Source: Actinomycetota bacterium (GTDB lineage: Bacteria > Actinomycetota > Actinomycetes > S36-B12). Taken from it: a stretch of DNA of 64,000 nucleotides. Positions 39,009-48,319 of the stretch are shown in pieces. Numbering within the stretch: position 1 is the stretch's first letter; every line of letters begins with the position of its first letter. The stretch lies in NCBI GenBank assembly GCA_016870515.1, contig VGBL01000008.1, positions 1-64,000 of the forward strand. Reading direction: 5' to 3'. A program made the position numbers and the translations under genes. The notes under the pieces were generated by a model. It worked only from the letters and a program-made list of their open reading frames with translations. It ran no database searches and was not told the origin of the DNA.

Positions 39009-40379
39009 ATGGCCGTGCGCACCGGGTCGCGCGTTGCGATCACTATCGCAGCCGCTGCTGCCGGCACATACGTCGCGTCCCGGCCCTCACTGGTGCCGTG
39101 GCCTGATCGCGTGCGGCCGGCCGTGACCGCGCTGCTTGGCGGCGTCACGGCGGCGACGACATTCGCGGCCGCTGGCGCCATCGGCTTGCGCGGGGGATCG
39201 GCGCCGTCACTTGCCCGTCGCACGCGGCGACTCGTAGGGACCGGACTCGCGGTCGGCACAGCCACCGGTGCCGTGCGAGTGGCCAAGTCTCGGGCATCGA
39301 CGCGACTCCAGGGGGGCGGTCGTCGGATCGAATCGGGATTCGCCGCCCCTCCGTCACTCGACACGCTGTCGGGGGGCCCGGGTTCCCTCGTCGACTACAC
39401 GACCGTGGGGCGAGAAGGCGCCCGCTTCCTCAGTTCCAGCGTTTGCGCCAGGGTGACCGAGGAGGTGACGGGCCGCCGGCCGGACATGTCTGCGATTCGG
39501 GTGTTCGTCGGATACGACTCGGCCCCCACGCCCGAGGCGCGCGTTGCCCTCGCGCTCGCTGAGCTCCGGCGCACGGGAGCCTATGACCGCGGCCAACTCC
39601 TCATCGGCGCGCCTGCTGGCAGCGGATACGCCAACTCGACGCCCGTCGACGTGCTGGAGATCCTCACCGGCGGAGACGTTGCTGCTGTCGCGGTGGGCTA
39701 CGGATTGCTGCCGTCGTTCCTGTCGCTCGACCGCGTGCAGCTCGCATCGCTCACGCAGCGCTTGCTCATTGACGGCATCACCGCTGACCTTGCTGGTCGC
39801 TCGAAGCGTCCGCGCGTGCTGCTCTACGGCGAGAGTCTTGGGGCTCGTGTCCAGCAGGCAGCGATTCCCGCAGGCTCGCCCGACCTCGACCGCATCGGTG
39901 CAGACGCGGCGCTGTGGGTGGGCACGCCCGGCGGACCCCAGTCGGTCGCCTTCCACGCGGCTGTGGCGAGCGAGTCGATCACCATCGACCGTCCCGAGCA
40001 GATTCCCGATCCGGTCCCGGAGCCGCGGCCTCGAGTGTGGTTCCTCGAGCACGATGGCGATCCAGTGGTTCGTTTCGAGCCGACGATCGCCTACCGGCGA
40101 CCGCCCTGGTTGGCTCAGCGACCGCGCGGTCGCAACGTCCCGGAGGAGATGCTCTGGGCTCCGGGCATCACCTGGGTGCAGGTCATGGTCGACACCCTCT
40201 TCGCTACCAATGTCAAGCCCGGGCAGTTCGAGAGCCGGGGCCACGACTACCGCGCGGACCTCGGCGCCACCGTGACTGCCGCGTACTCCCTGTCCGCGGA
40301 TCCGGGGACAGCCGCACGCCTGGAGACCGCCCTGCGCAGCCTGGAGATCGCGCGCGCCGAGCGCATCACCGAGGCCTGA
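39009..40379 (+). CDS. Membrane-anchored alpha/beta-hydrolase (Abhydrolase_9 family)
   Basis: A 456-aa protein with two or three N-terminal hydrophobic segments (SRVAITIAAAAAGTYVA, VTALLLGG-like helix near 40-60, VGTGLAVGTATGAV) followed by a cytoplasmic or periplasmic alpha/beta-hydrolase domain. The nucleophile elbow is YGESLGAR. The segment RIGADAALWVGTPGG and the C-terminal LEHDGDPVVRFEP fit Abhydrolase_9, a family of actinobacterial membrane hydrolases. It begins 3 nt after ndk, so is probably cotranscribed. It ends at a hairpin terminator before mreB. The substrate, possibly an envelope lipid ester, is unknown. Confidence 0.85.
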   Translation: MAVRTGSRVAITIAAAAAGTYVASRPSLVPWPDRVRPAVTALLGGVTAATTFAAAGAIGLRGGSAPSLARRTRRLVGTGLAVGTATGAVRVAKSRASTRLQGGGRRIESGFAAPPSLDTLSGGPGSLVDYTTVGREGARFLSSSVCARVTEEVTGRRPDMSAIRVFVGYDSAPTPEARVALALAELRRTGAYDRGQLLIGAPAGSGYANSTPVDVLEILTGGDVAAVAVGYGLLPSFLSLDRVQLASLTQRLLIDGITADLAGRSKRPRVLLYGESLGARVQQAAIPAGSPDLDRIGADAALWVGTPGGPQSVAFHAAVASESITIDRPEQIPDPVPEPRPRVWFLEHDGDPVVRFEPTIAYRRPPWLAQRPRGRNVPEEMLWAPGITWVQVMVDTLFATNVKPGQFESRGHDYRADLGATVTAAYSLSADPGTAARLETALRSLEIARAERITEA

Positions 40380-40381
40380 TC

Positions 40382-40402
40382 CCCCCGTGAATTCGGGGGT
40401 TT
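40382..40402 (+). terminator. Intrinsic terminator after the hydrolase gene
   Basis: Stem CCCCCG (40382-40387), loop TGAATT, CGGGGG (40394-40399), then TTT. It begins 2 nt after the stop codon and separates the folC-ndk unit from mreB. Confidence 0.75.
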
Positions 40403-40415
40403 GGCCGTCTGCCCG

Positions 40416-40421
40416 TACCAT
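40416..40421 (+). promoter_or_regulatory. -10 box of the mreB cluster
   Basis: TACCAT lies 55 nt before the mreB start. With GGGAAGG near the start codon it gives mreB a normal leader of about 48 nt. Confidence 0.45.
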
Positions 40422-40476
40422 GGATGGCACGTCGAGCAGCGGACCTGCGGGTTCGCCCTGAGGGAAGGTCAGCGCG

Positions 40477-41508
40477 TTGTCCAACACGATGTCCTTCGTC
40501 GGTCGAGACATGGCCGTCGATCTGGGCACCGCCAACACCCTCGTCTACGTCCGCGGTCGAGGCATCGTCCTCAACGAACCCTCCGTCGTGGCCATCAATC
40601 AAAACACCGGGGGCATCCTGGCGGTGGGCGCTGATGCCAAGAAGATGATCGGCCGCACCCCCGGCAATATCGTCGCCATCAGGCCCCTCAAGGACGGCGT
40701 GATCGCCGACTTCGACACCACTGAGCGCATGCTCCGCTACTTCATCCAGAAGGTCCACCGCCGCCGCCACCTGGCCAAGCCTCGCCTGGTCATCTGCGTG
40801 CCCTCCGGCATCACCGGGGTCGAGCAGCGCGCCGTCAAGGACGCCGGCTACGCCGCTGGCGCGCGCAAGGTCTACATCATCGAGGAGCCGATGGCTGCTG
40901 CCATCGGCGCCAATCTTCCTGTGCATGAGCCCACCGGCAACATGGTCGTCGACATTGGTGGTGGCACGACCGAGGTGGCGGTCATCTCTCTTGGCGGCAT
41001 TGTCACGTCGATCTCCATACGCGTCGGCGGCGACGAGCTCGACAACGCCATCATTCAATACGTCAAGAAGGAGTACTCGCTGCTGCTTGGCGAGCGCACG
41101 GCCGAGGAGATCAAGGTCGCCATCGGATCGGCATTTCCTATGCCCGATGAGCCGCACGCCGAGATCAGGGGCCGCGACCTGGTGAGCGGCCTGCCCCGCA
41201 CCGTGGTCGTAACCGCCGAGGAGATGCGAAGGGCCATTGACGAGCCCGTCAACGCCATCGTTGACGTCGTCAAGACGACCCTCGACCGCACGCCGCCCGA
41301 GCTCTCCGGCGACATCATGGATCGCGGAATCGTACTCACTGGCGGCGGTGCCCTCCTGTGCGGGCTCGACGAGCGCCTGCGACACGAGACGGGTATGCCC
41401 ATCGTCGTCGCCGAGTCGCCGCTCGATTGCGTTGCCCTGGGCTCGGGCAAGTGCGTGGAGGAGTTCGAGGCCCTCCAGCAGGTCCTCATCTCCGAGCCTC
41501 GGCACTAG
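40477..41508 (+). CDS. mreB: Rod-shape-determining protein MreB (bacterial actin)
   Basis: A 343-aa actin-like ATPase forming membrane-associated filaments that organise lateral wall synthesis. Phosphate loops AVDLGTANT (13-21) and [11 protein letters not shown] (near 157) and the adenosine segment [18 protein letters not shown] are intact. TTG 40477 is used, with GGAAGG about 8 nt upstream. ATG 40489 (MSFVGRDM, identical to the start of Streptomyces MreB) is an equally good start. Its presence with mreC, mreD, PBP2 and rodA predicts lateral wall growth or sporulation-type wall synthesis. Confidence 0.96.
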   Translation: MSNTMSFVGRDMAVDLGTANTLVYVRGRGIVLNEPSVVAINQNTGGILAVGADAKKMIGRTPGNIVAIRPLKDGVIADFDTTERMLRYFIQKVHRRRHLAKPRLVICVPSGITGVEQRAVKDAGYAAGARKVYIIEEPMAAAIGANLPVHEPTGNMVVDIGGGTTEVAVISLGGIVTSISIRVGGDELDNAIIQYVKKEYSLLLGERTAEEIKVAIGSAFPMPDEPHAEIRGRDLVSGLPRTVVVTAEEMRRAIDEPVNAIVDVVKTTLDRTPPELSGDIMDRGIVLTGGGALLCGLDERLRHETGMPIVVAESPLDCVALGSGKCVEEFEALQQVLISEPRH

Positions 41509-41538
41509 GCGGTCCGGGCCGGCCCGCCCGTCAGCATC

Positions 41539-42429
41539 ATGAGAGACATCCGACGCGCGCGCATCGTCCTAGCCGTGCTCGTGCTGATATCGGTGACGAT
41601 GATCCTGCTCGATCTTCGAGGAGGCGAGTCAGGACCACTCGGTCCACTTCGCGCGGTCGGCGCCACGGTCATCGGACCGCTTGAGCGCGGTGCTGCGACC
41701 GTCGTGGTCCCCGTACGCTCCTACATCGACTCCGTCGCCAACATCGGCGATAAGGATCGAGTGATCGCCGATCTCACGGTGGAGAACGACGCGCTGAGAG
41801 CGCAACTCGACACCGTCGCCAATGACCGTGCGCGAGTGGCCGACCTAGAGGCCCTGCTTGGTCTCATCGATGCCAATGACTACGTCACCGTGCCGGCACA
41901 GGTCATCGCCGTGGGGCCCGCCCAGGGGTTCGCCTGGACCGTCACGATCGACTCGGGTTCGCGTGATGGGGTCGAGCGCGACATGTCGGTTATCAGCGGG
42001 AGGGGCCTCGTGGGCCGCGTCATCTCCGTGGCGCCGGCAACCGCCACCGTGCTTCTCCTCGTGGACGCCACGTCGACCGTCGGCGGGCGGCTAGCCGGCA
42101 CCTCGCAGATCGGTATCGTCTCGGGCACCGGTCGCCAGGACGTGCTCCAGATGCAGTTCCTCGACCCGCTCGCCGTGATCAACCTGGGCGAGGTCATCGT
42201 CACCTTCGGGTCGGAAGGGGATCGTCCCTACGCGCCGGGCATCCCCATCGGCACCGTCAAGGAGATGCGCGGGACCGAGGGCCAGCTCACCCGCTCGGCG
42301 ATCGTCGAGCCATACGTCGACATTTCGGTGCTCGACATTGTCGGAGTGGTGCTTCGTGCGCCCGAACGCTCCGAGCGCGAGCCTGTCAATGTCACGCCCA
42401 CCCCCACGTCGACCGGGGGTGCTCCCTGA
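41539..42429 (+). CDS. mreC: Rod-shape-determining protein MreC
   Basis: A 296-aa bitopic protein: a short cytoplasmic N-terminus, one membrane helix (IVLAVLVLISVTMILLDL, about 9-26), a coiled coil (about 70-107), and two extracytoplasmic beta-barrel domains (VISGRGLVGRVISVAPATA and following). It links MreB filaments to PBP2. A Pro/Thr-rich tail ends the protein. It starts 30 nt after mreB without a clear ribosome-binding site and overlaps mreD by one base (TGATG). Confidence 0.93.
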   Translation: MRDIRRARIVLAVLVLISVTMILLDLRGGESGPLGPLRAVGATVIGPLERGAATVVVPVRSYIDSVANIGDKDRVIADLTVENDALRAQLDTVANDRARVADLEALLGLIDANDYVTVPAQVIAVGPAQGFAWTVTIDSGSRDGVERDMSVISGRGLVGRVISVAPATATVLLLVDATSTVGGRLAGTSQIGIVSGTGRQDVLQMQFLDPLAVINLGEVIVTFGSEGDRPYAPGIPIGTVKEMRGTEGQLTRSAIVEPYVDISVLDIVGVVLRAPERSEREPVNVTPTPTSTGGAP

Positions 42430-42941
42430 TGACCGTGCGTCGTGTCGTGCTGTGCGCGCTGCTGATCGTGATTGCGGTGATCGTCGAGGTCACCGTGCTG
42501 GCACCGCTTGACTTCCCCGGAGCGACGCCGAGCCTTGTCCTCGTGGTCGTCGCTGCGCTCGCCTTCGCCTTTGGCCCCACGACCGGCGCAGCCTGCGGAT
42601 TCGCCGCGGGCCTCCTCCTCAATCTTGCGCCTCCTACCACGGCAACGCTGGGGATCTCATCGCTGATACTCACGGTGATCGGCTATGCGCTCGGCCGCGT
42701 CTTCGATTCCGACACGCGGCCCCTGATGCTGACAACGCTGCTAACGTCAGGCGCTGCTGCACTCTCGATCCTGGCCGGAGCGGCCCTCGGGGGACTCCTG
42801 GGGAATCCGCGGATCGTCTGGGGCGATGTGCCGGTGTTGATCCTCACAGCGGCCCTTTACGCCGCCATTCTGGCTCTGCTCGTCATCCCCGTCGTCAATC
42901 GTCTGTCGCGCGCCTTCGTACCCGAGGCCTATCCGCGCTAG
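42429..42941 (+). CDS. mreD: Rod-shape-determining protein MreD
   Basis: A 170-aa integral membrane protein with about five helices, starting VRRVVLCALLIVIAVIVEVTVLAPL and continuing with LVLVVVAALAFAFGPTTGAACGFAAGLLLNLAP, the usual MreD pattern. It is the weakest-conserved member of the elongasome but fixed in place by context. Its ATG overlaps the mreC stop (TGATG). PBP2 follows after 74 nt with its own -10-like box. Confidence 0.9.
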   Translation: MTVRRVVLCALLIVIAVIVEVTVLAPLDFPGATPSLVLVVVAALAFAFGPTTGAACGFAAGLLLNLAPPTTATLGISSLILTVIGYALGRVFDSDTRPLMLTTLLTSGAAALSILAGAALGGLLGNPRIVWGDVPVLILTAALYAAILALLVIPVVNRLSRAFVPEAYPR

Positions 42942-42979
42942 GAGGCCGCGTCAGGACGACTCGTCGGGGTGGGGCGTCG

Positions 42980-42985
42980 TACCGT
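42980..42985 (+). promoter_or_regulatory. Internal -10 box before the PBP2 gene
   Basis: TACCGT lies 30 nt before the PBP2 ATG, upstream of a strong GAGGAGGTGAGGAC ribosome-binding region, suggesting extra expression of the mrdA-rodA half of the cluster. Confidence 0.4.
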
Positions 42986-43015
42986 GGGACCGATCGCGAT
43001 CGAGGAGGTGAGGAC

Positions 43016-45163
43016 ATGAGCGAGAAGTCGAATGTGCGGCTCGTTGTCCTCGGAGTCCTCATCGTCTCGCTCGTCGGCACGCTTCTCGCACGGCTCTTCT
43101 ACCTGCAGTTAGTGGCCGGCGACGAATTCCGCGCCCAGGCCGTGAGCAATTCGACCCGCGAGGTCATCTCCCCTGCGGCGCGTGGGCTGATCCTCGATCA
43201 GCGCGGACGGCCGCTGGTGGCCAACCGCACATCACTCGTTGTCTCGGTGGACCGCGCCGAACTCATGCGCGAGGAGGATGACGGCGCTACCGTCATCCCT
43301 CGCCTGGCCGAGGCACTGGGGGTCACTCCCGAGTCGATAGAGCAGCGCCTCATGCCGTGCGGGTCCGAAGGGGCGCCGCCACTGCCCGTCTGCTGGGACG
43401 GATCGCCCTATCAGCCGGTGCCGGTCGCCAAGGACGTTGACACAGTCACGGCGCTGACCATCATGGAGCGTCGCGCTGAGTTCCCCGGCATCACCGCGCA
43501 GGTCGAAGCCGTTCGGGTATACCCGGGACCATTCGACGCAAATCTCGCGCACGTGCTGGGCTACGTAGGCCCGGTGACCCAGGAGCAGCTCGACGAGCAA
43601 GGTGACTCGACCGATCCCGCACGACTGAGATTGCGCGATCTCGTCGGACGCAACGGCCTCGAAGCGCAATACGACACCGTTCTGCGCGGTATCCCAGGCG
43701 TGACGACTCTCGCGGTCGACCAGGCCGGCCGGGTCACAGGAACGCTGGCCGAGTCGCAGGCGGTAGCTGGCAACTACGTCGTCACCAGCATTGATGCGCG
43801 CCTGCAAGAGGTAGTCGAATCAGCACTCGCTGAGGCCGTATACCGGGCGCGTGACGCGGGGGAGATCGCTGACTCGGGTGCCGCTGTCGTCGTCGACGTC
43901 ACCAATGGCGAGATCCTCGCCATGGCTAGCTACCCCACCTATGACCCGCAGCTGTGGGTCGGCGGTATCTCGACCGCGGACTACGAGCGACTCCTCGAGA
44001 CCAAGGCCCTGTCGTCCAACTTCGTCCAGGGCACCTACCCGCCGGGCTCCACCTACAAGGTGGTCACGACCGTTGCAGCGGCACGCGAGGGCTACGACCT
44101 CTACGGCACCTACGACTGCCCGGGCGACTACAAGGTCGGTTCCCAGCGGTTCCGCAACTTCGAGTCATCCGGCTTCGGGCCGATCACCTTGACGCGTGCC
44201 CTCGAGGTCTCGTGCAATACCGTCTTCTACCGAATCGCCGACGAGATGTGGCTCAAGTCGGGTGGCCTTTACGCACCCAATGGTGCTCCCGATCCGCTCG
44301 CCGATGCAGCCGAGGAGTTCTTGCTCGGGTCACGAACTGGGATCGACCTTCCCAACGAGGCAGCAGGCCTGGTTTCGGGGCGCGACGAGAAGCTCGCCGT
44401 GTGGGAGCAGCGTCGCGATGGATGGTGTGCAGACGCCAAGGACGGTTTCAGCGCAATACGTTCGGAGAATCTGCGACTGGCCGATTACTACACCGCTCTT
44501 GCCAAGGAGAATTGCCTCGATGGATTCCGGTGGCGCAACGGCGATGCCATCAACGCATCGATCGGCCAGGGTGACACGTCGATCACCCCACTCCAGGTGG
44601 CAATGGCCTATGCGTCGATAGCCAATGGCGGCACCGTCTACCAGCCCCGGGTCGCGAAGGCGATCCTCAGCGGTCGTGGAGAGGTGGTCGAGGAGTTCGC
44701 CCCTGTGGTCCGCGGGACCGTGGATGCGCCCCTCGGCACCTTCGAGTTCCTGCGTGCCGCCCTGTCCGGCGTGACATTCGACGGCACGGGTCGCGTCCCC
44801 TTCGAGGGGTTCCCGCTCGATGAGATCCCGATCGCGTCCAAGACGGGATCCGCGCAGGTCTTCGGTGCCAAGTCGACCACCGCCTGGTACGCCAGCTTCG
44901 CGCCTGCAGACAACCCGCGCTACGCCGTGGTCCTCATGGTCACGCAGGGCGGCACCGGATCTCTCACGGTCGGACCGAGCGCTCGCACCATCTACGAGGC
45001 TCTCTTCGGAGTCACCGGCAGTGTCGTGGATCCCTCCCAGAGCGTGCTCATCGGAGGGCAGCCGTCGACGGCGTTGCCCGTGGTGAAGCCTGATGGCACG
45101 CCCGTCATGCCGGCGAGCGAAACGGCGTCGCCGACGACCAGCACGACGGGAGCGCTGCCATGA
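43016..45163 (+). CDS. mrdA: Penicillin-binding protein 2 (class B transpeptidase)
   Basis: A 715-aa bitopic transpeptidase that crosslinks peptidoglycan with RodA. A single membrane helix (about 9-30) is followed by the dimerisation/pedestal domain and the transpeptidase domain. Active-site motifs are Ser345-Thr-Tyr-Lys348 (PPGSTYK), Ser399-Cys-Asn401 and Lys609-Thr-Gly (ASKTGSAQV). A Thr/Pro-rich tail follows. Two cysteines (MPCGSEGAPPLPVCWDG, about 113-127) in the extracytoplasmic domain may form a disulfide. The ATG has the strongest Shine-Dalgarno in the window (GGAGGTGAGGAC). rodA overlaps by 4 nt (ATGA). Confidence 0.96.
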   Translation: MSEKSNVRLVVLGVLIVSLVGTLLARLFYLQLVAGDEFRAQAVSNSTREVISPAARGLILDQRGRPLVANRTSLVVSVDRAELMREEDDGATVIPRLAEALGVTPESIEQRLMPCGSEGAPPLPVCWDGSPYQPVPVAKDVDTVTALTIMERRAEFPGITAQVEAVRVYPGPFDANLAHVLGYVGPVTQEQLDEQGDSTDPARLRLRDLVGRNGLEAQYDTVLRGIPGVTTLAVDQAGRVTGTLAESQAVAGNYVVTSIDARLQEVVESALAEAVYRARDAGEIADSGAAVVVDVTNGEILAMASYPTYDPQLWVGGISTADYERLLETKALSSNFVQGTYPPGSTYKVVTTVAAAREGYDLYGTYDCPGDYKVGSQRFRNFESSGFGPITLTRALEVSCNTVFYRIADEMWLKSGGLYAPNGAPDPLADAAEEFLLGSRTGIDLPNEAAGLVSGRDEKLAVWEQRRDGWCADAKDGFSAIRSENLRLADYYTALAKENCLDGFRWRNGDAINASIGQGDTSITPLQVAMAYASIANGGTVYQPRVAKAILSGRGEVVEEFAPVVRGTVDAPLGTFEFLRAALSGVTFDGTGRVPFEGFPLDEIPIASKTGSAQVFGAKSTTAWYASFAPADNPRYAVVLMVTQGGTGSLTVGPSARTIYEALFGVTGSVVDPSQSVLIGGQPSTALPVVKPDGTPVMPASETASPTTSTTGALP

Positions 45164-46329
45164 GCGCCGACCTCCAGCCCCCGGCAGGCAGACGGTTCAT
45201 CGGTGCGCGCCAGGAGGGCCGGCTGTCCTACTGGCGCCGCCTCGACTGGATTCTCCTCGGCTCCGGCCTGATCCTCAGCGCTGGCAGTTCGGTCTTCGTG
45301 TGGTCGGCAAGTCGATCGGACCTTGCCGGCGATGATCCTCAGTACTTCCTCAACCGGCACCTCATCAACATCGGCATCGGCGTCGTCCTCGCCGTCGTCA
45401 TCTCTCGCCTTGACTACCGACTGCTTCGTGCCTACACGCCGTTGATCTACGGCCTGGCGATCGTGGGAATCCTGCTGGTCTACACGCCCCTGGGCACGAC
45501 CATCGCGGGCGCCCGAGCCTGGGTGAAGATCCCGGGTGGCTTCACGCTCCAGCCGTCCGAGTTAGCCAAGGTCGCGATCGTGCTGATCCTCGCGCTCATC
45601 CTGGCCGAGAAGCGTGACGCGGAGGCAGAGCCCCGTGATCGCGACGTGCTCCTCGCGTTGGCCCTGGCCGCCATACCCATCGGCCTGGTCCTCCTGCAGA
45701 ACGACACGGGCACGGTCCTCATCATGTGCACGATCGTGATCGCCATGGTCGCCGTGTCGGGGGCCCGCACGAGGTGGGTCGCCGGCCTCCTCGTGGGAGG
45801 TGCCACGGCGACGGTAGTGGCATGGCAACTCGGATTCGTAAAGGACTATCAGATCGCGCGCCTGACCTCCTTTGTCAATCCCGAGGAGGCAGCGACGACT
45901 GCTTCCTATAACGCCACCCAGGCACGAATCGCCATCGGCAGTGGCGGCATGTGGGGCGAGGGGCTCTTCCAGGGTCCGCAGACGCAGGGCAACTTCGTGC
46001 CCGTCAACGAGAGCGACTTCATCTTCACCGTCATCGGTGAGGAGGTGGGGTTCGTCGGCGCGGCCATCACTATCGCGCTCCTGAGCATCCTCCTCTGGCG
46101 AGGTATGCGCATCGCACTGGCGTCGACCGAGCTCTTCGGTCGACTCGTCGCCGCCGGCGTGGTGGCATGGCTGGCCTTCCAGATGTTCGAGAACATCGGC
46201 ATGGCCCTTGGCATCATGCCCATTACCGGCGTACCCCTTCCCTTCGTCTCCTATGGAGGCACGTCGATGTTTGCCTCGTGGATAGCGCTCGGACTGCTGG
46301 AAAACGTGCGCATTCACGAGCAGTCCTAG
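45160..46329 (+). CDS. rodA: Peptidoglycan glycosyltransferase RodA (SEDS family)
   Basis: A 389-aa SEDS polymerase with about ten membrane helices that polymerises lipid II with PBP2. The putative catalytic Asp286 lies in the extracytoplasmic loop NFVPVNESDFIFTVIGEE. The signature NIGMALGIMPITGVPLPFVS is intact near the C-terminus. ATG 45160 overlaps the PBP2 stop as ATGA, giving matched synthesis of the pair. It ends the mre cluster; the next gene has its own promoter. Confidence 0.96.
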   Translation: MSADLQPPAGRRFIGARQEGRLSYWRRLDWILLGSGLILSAGSSVFVWSASRSDLAGDDPQYFLNRHLINIGIGVVLAVVISRLDYRLLRAYTPLIYGLAIVGILLVYTPLGTTIAGARAWVKIPGGFTLQPSELAKVAIVLILALILAEKRDAEAEPRDRDVLLALALAAIPIGLVLLQNDTGTVLIMCTIVIAMVAVSGARTRWVAGLLVGGATATVVAWQLGFVKDYQIARLTSFVNPEEAATTASYNATQARIAIGSGGMWGEGLFQGPQTQGNFVPVNESDFIFTVIGEEVGFVGAAITIALLSILLWRGMRIALASTELFGRLVAAGVVAWLAFQMFENIGMALGIMPITGVPLPFVSYGGTSMFASWIALGLLENVRIHEQS

Positions 46330-46351
46330 CCGCCTCGCTACCCTGATGGCC

Positions 46352-48319
46352 ATGGCCCCCGAGTCGGTGTTCGATCGCCTCGAACATCTCCTGCCCTGCG
46401 TCCAAAAGCCCATCCAGTACGTCGGGGGCGAGGTCAATGCGGTCCAGTCCGACTGGGACGCGGCCGACGTGCGCTGGGCGCTGATGTACCCCGACGCCTA
46501 CGAGGTAGGAGCCCCCAACCAGGGCGTGCAGATTCTCTACGAGGTGCTCAACGAACAGCCGGGTGTCTTGTGCGAGCGCACCTACGCCGTCTGGCCGGAC
46601 CTCGAGGCGCTCATGCGTGAGCATGACGTGCCGCAGTTCACGGTCGACGCGCATCGGCCGGTCGGCGCCTTCGACCTCCTCGGGCTCTCGTTCTCCACCG
46701 AGCTCGGCTACACCAACATGCTGACGGCACTCGACCTTGCGGGTATTCCGCTCATGGCCGCTGACCGAGTCGACGGGCATCCACTGGTGGTCGCGGGCGG
46801 CCACGCTGCCTTCAATCCCGAACCCATCGCCGATTTCATCGACGCTGCGGTGCTCGGTGATGGCGAGCAGGCAGTGCTCGCGCTCAGCGACATCGTCCGC
46901 GACTGGAAGGTCGCAGGCCATCCCGGGGGTCGGGCCGGGCTTCTCGAGCGCATCGCCAAGTCTGGCGTTGCCTACGTCCCTTCCCTGTACGACGTCGAAT
47001 ACCTCGCCGACGGGCGCATACGGCGAGTACTGCCCAAGCTTGCGGGGATCCCATGGCGGGTCGCGAAGCACACACTGATGGACCTGGACGAATGGGACTA
47101 CCCCCGGGCCCCGCTTGTGCCGCTCGCCGAGACCGTCCACGAGCGCATGAGCGTCGAGATCTTCCGGGGCTGCACGCGCGGCTGCCGCTTCTGCCAGGCG
47201 GGCATGATCACCAGGCCGGTGCGCGAACGCAGCAAGGCAGGGATCGCCGCCATGGTCAAGCGCGGCCTCGCGGCGACGGGCTATGAAGAGGTGGGCCTGC
47301 TGTCCCTCTCGAGTGCCGACCACTCCGAGATCGCCGAGGTCACCACGTATCTGGCCGACTGCTACTCGGATTCGCAGACCTCGCTCTCGCTGCCCAGCAC
47401 CCGTGTTGACGCCTTCAACGTGGACCTCGCTAACGAGCTGTCCCGCAATGGGCGACGCAGCGGGCTGACCTTTGCTCCTGAGGGAGGCAGCGAACGCATG
47501 CGCAAGGTCATCAACAAGCAGGTGACCGAGGAAGACCTCATTCGGACAGTGGCGACCGCCTACGCCGCTGGTTGGCGCCAGGTGAAGCTGTATTTCATGT
47601 GCGGCCTGCCCACCGAGACTGATGACGACGTGCTTCAGATCGCGCGGATGGCCGCCGAAGTCATCCGAGTCGGCCGTGAGGTGAGCGGTCGACGCGACAT
47701 TCGCTGCACGGTCTCCATCGGCGGCTTTGTCCCAAAGCCGCACACGCCATTCCAGTGGGCGGCACAACTCGACCACGAGACCACGGATGCTCGACTGGCG
47801 CTGCTCCGCGATCGTATTCGATCCAACCGCGAATACGGCAAGGCCATCGGCATCCGCTACCACGATGGCAAGCCCGGCATCATCGAAGGCCTGCTGTCCC
47901 GCGGCGATCGGCGCGTCGGGCGCGTCATCCTCGAAGCATGGCGCGCGGGTGCAAGGTTCGATGGCTGGAGCGAGTACTTCGACTTCGAGCGGTGGCAGTC
48001 GGCTGCGTCGATTGCCTTGGCCGACGAACCCGTGAGCCTTGACTGGTACACCGTCCGCGAACGCGAACACTCCGAGGTCCTTCCGTGGGATCACCTGGAC
48101 TCGGGCCTCGATCGCGAGTGGCTCTGGGAAGACTGGCAGGCAGCCGTTGACGAAGAGGGAGTCGAGGACTGTCGCTGGACGCCGTGCTTCGACTGCGGTG
48201 TGTGCGACCAGATGGGCACGCAGATCCAGGTCGGCCCGACGAGCGTCGAGATGGGAATGCCGACAGCACGCGGTGAGACCGGCATACCCCTCAGCCCGCG
48301 CGCGGATTCAATGGCGTGA
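46352..48319 (+). CDS. TIGR03960-family radical SAM protein
   Basis: A 655-aa protein with an N-terminal B12-binding-like region (SVFDRLEHLLPCVQKPIQYV) and a radical SAM core with Cys274, Cys278 and Cys281 (RGCTRGCRFCQAG) for a 4Fe-4S cluster. The C-terminal part has more cysteines (CRWTPCFDCGVCDQMG). The family is always paired with DUF2344, as here. The reaction is not established; its place before rne suggests RNA-related chemistry (inference). TACCCT (46339-46344) is 7 nt before ATG 46352 but 1 nt before ATG 46346, which favours 46352. Confidence 0.92.
   Translation: MAPESVFDRLEHLLPCVQKPIQYVGGEVNAVQSDWDAADVRWALMYPDAYEVGAPNQGVQILYEVLNEQPGVLCERTYAVWPDLEALMREHDVPQFTVDAHRPVGAFDLLGLSFSTELGYTNMLTALDLAGIPLMAADRVDGHPLVVAGGHAAFNPEPIADFIDAAVLGDGEQAVLALSDIVRDWKVAGHPGGRAGLLERIAKSGVAYVPSLYDVEYLADGRIRRVLPKLAGIPWRVAKHTLMDLDEWDYPRAPLVPLAETVHERMSVEIFRGCTRGCRFCQAGMITRPVRERSKAGIAAMVKRGLAATGYEEVGLLSLSSADHSEIAEVTTYLADCYSDSQTSLSLPSTRVDAFNVDLANELSRNGRRSGLTFAPEGGSERMRKVINKQVTEEDLIRTVATAYAAGWRQVKLYFMCGLPTETDDDVLQIARMAAEVIRVGREVSGRRDIRCTVSIGGFVPKPHTPFQWAAQLDHETTDARLALLRDRIRSNREYGKAIGIRYHDGKPGIIEGLLSRGDRRVGRVILEAWRAGARFDGWSEYFDFERWQSAASIALADEPVSLDWYTVREREHSEVLPWDHLDSGLDREWLWEDWQAAVDEEGVEDCRWTPCFDCGVCDQMGTQIQVGPTSVEMGMPTARGETGIPLSPRADSMA

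Noticed and set aside
46223..48094. 623-codon minus-strand frame opposite rodA and the radical SAM gene
   Set aside because: It shadows two conserved genes, has no start context and no recognisable motifs.
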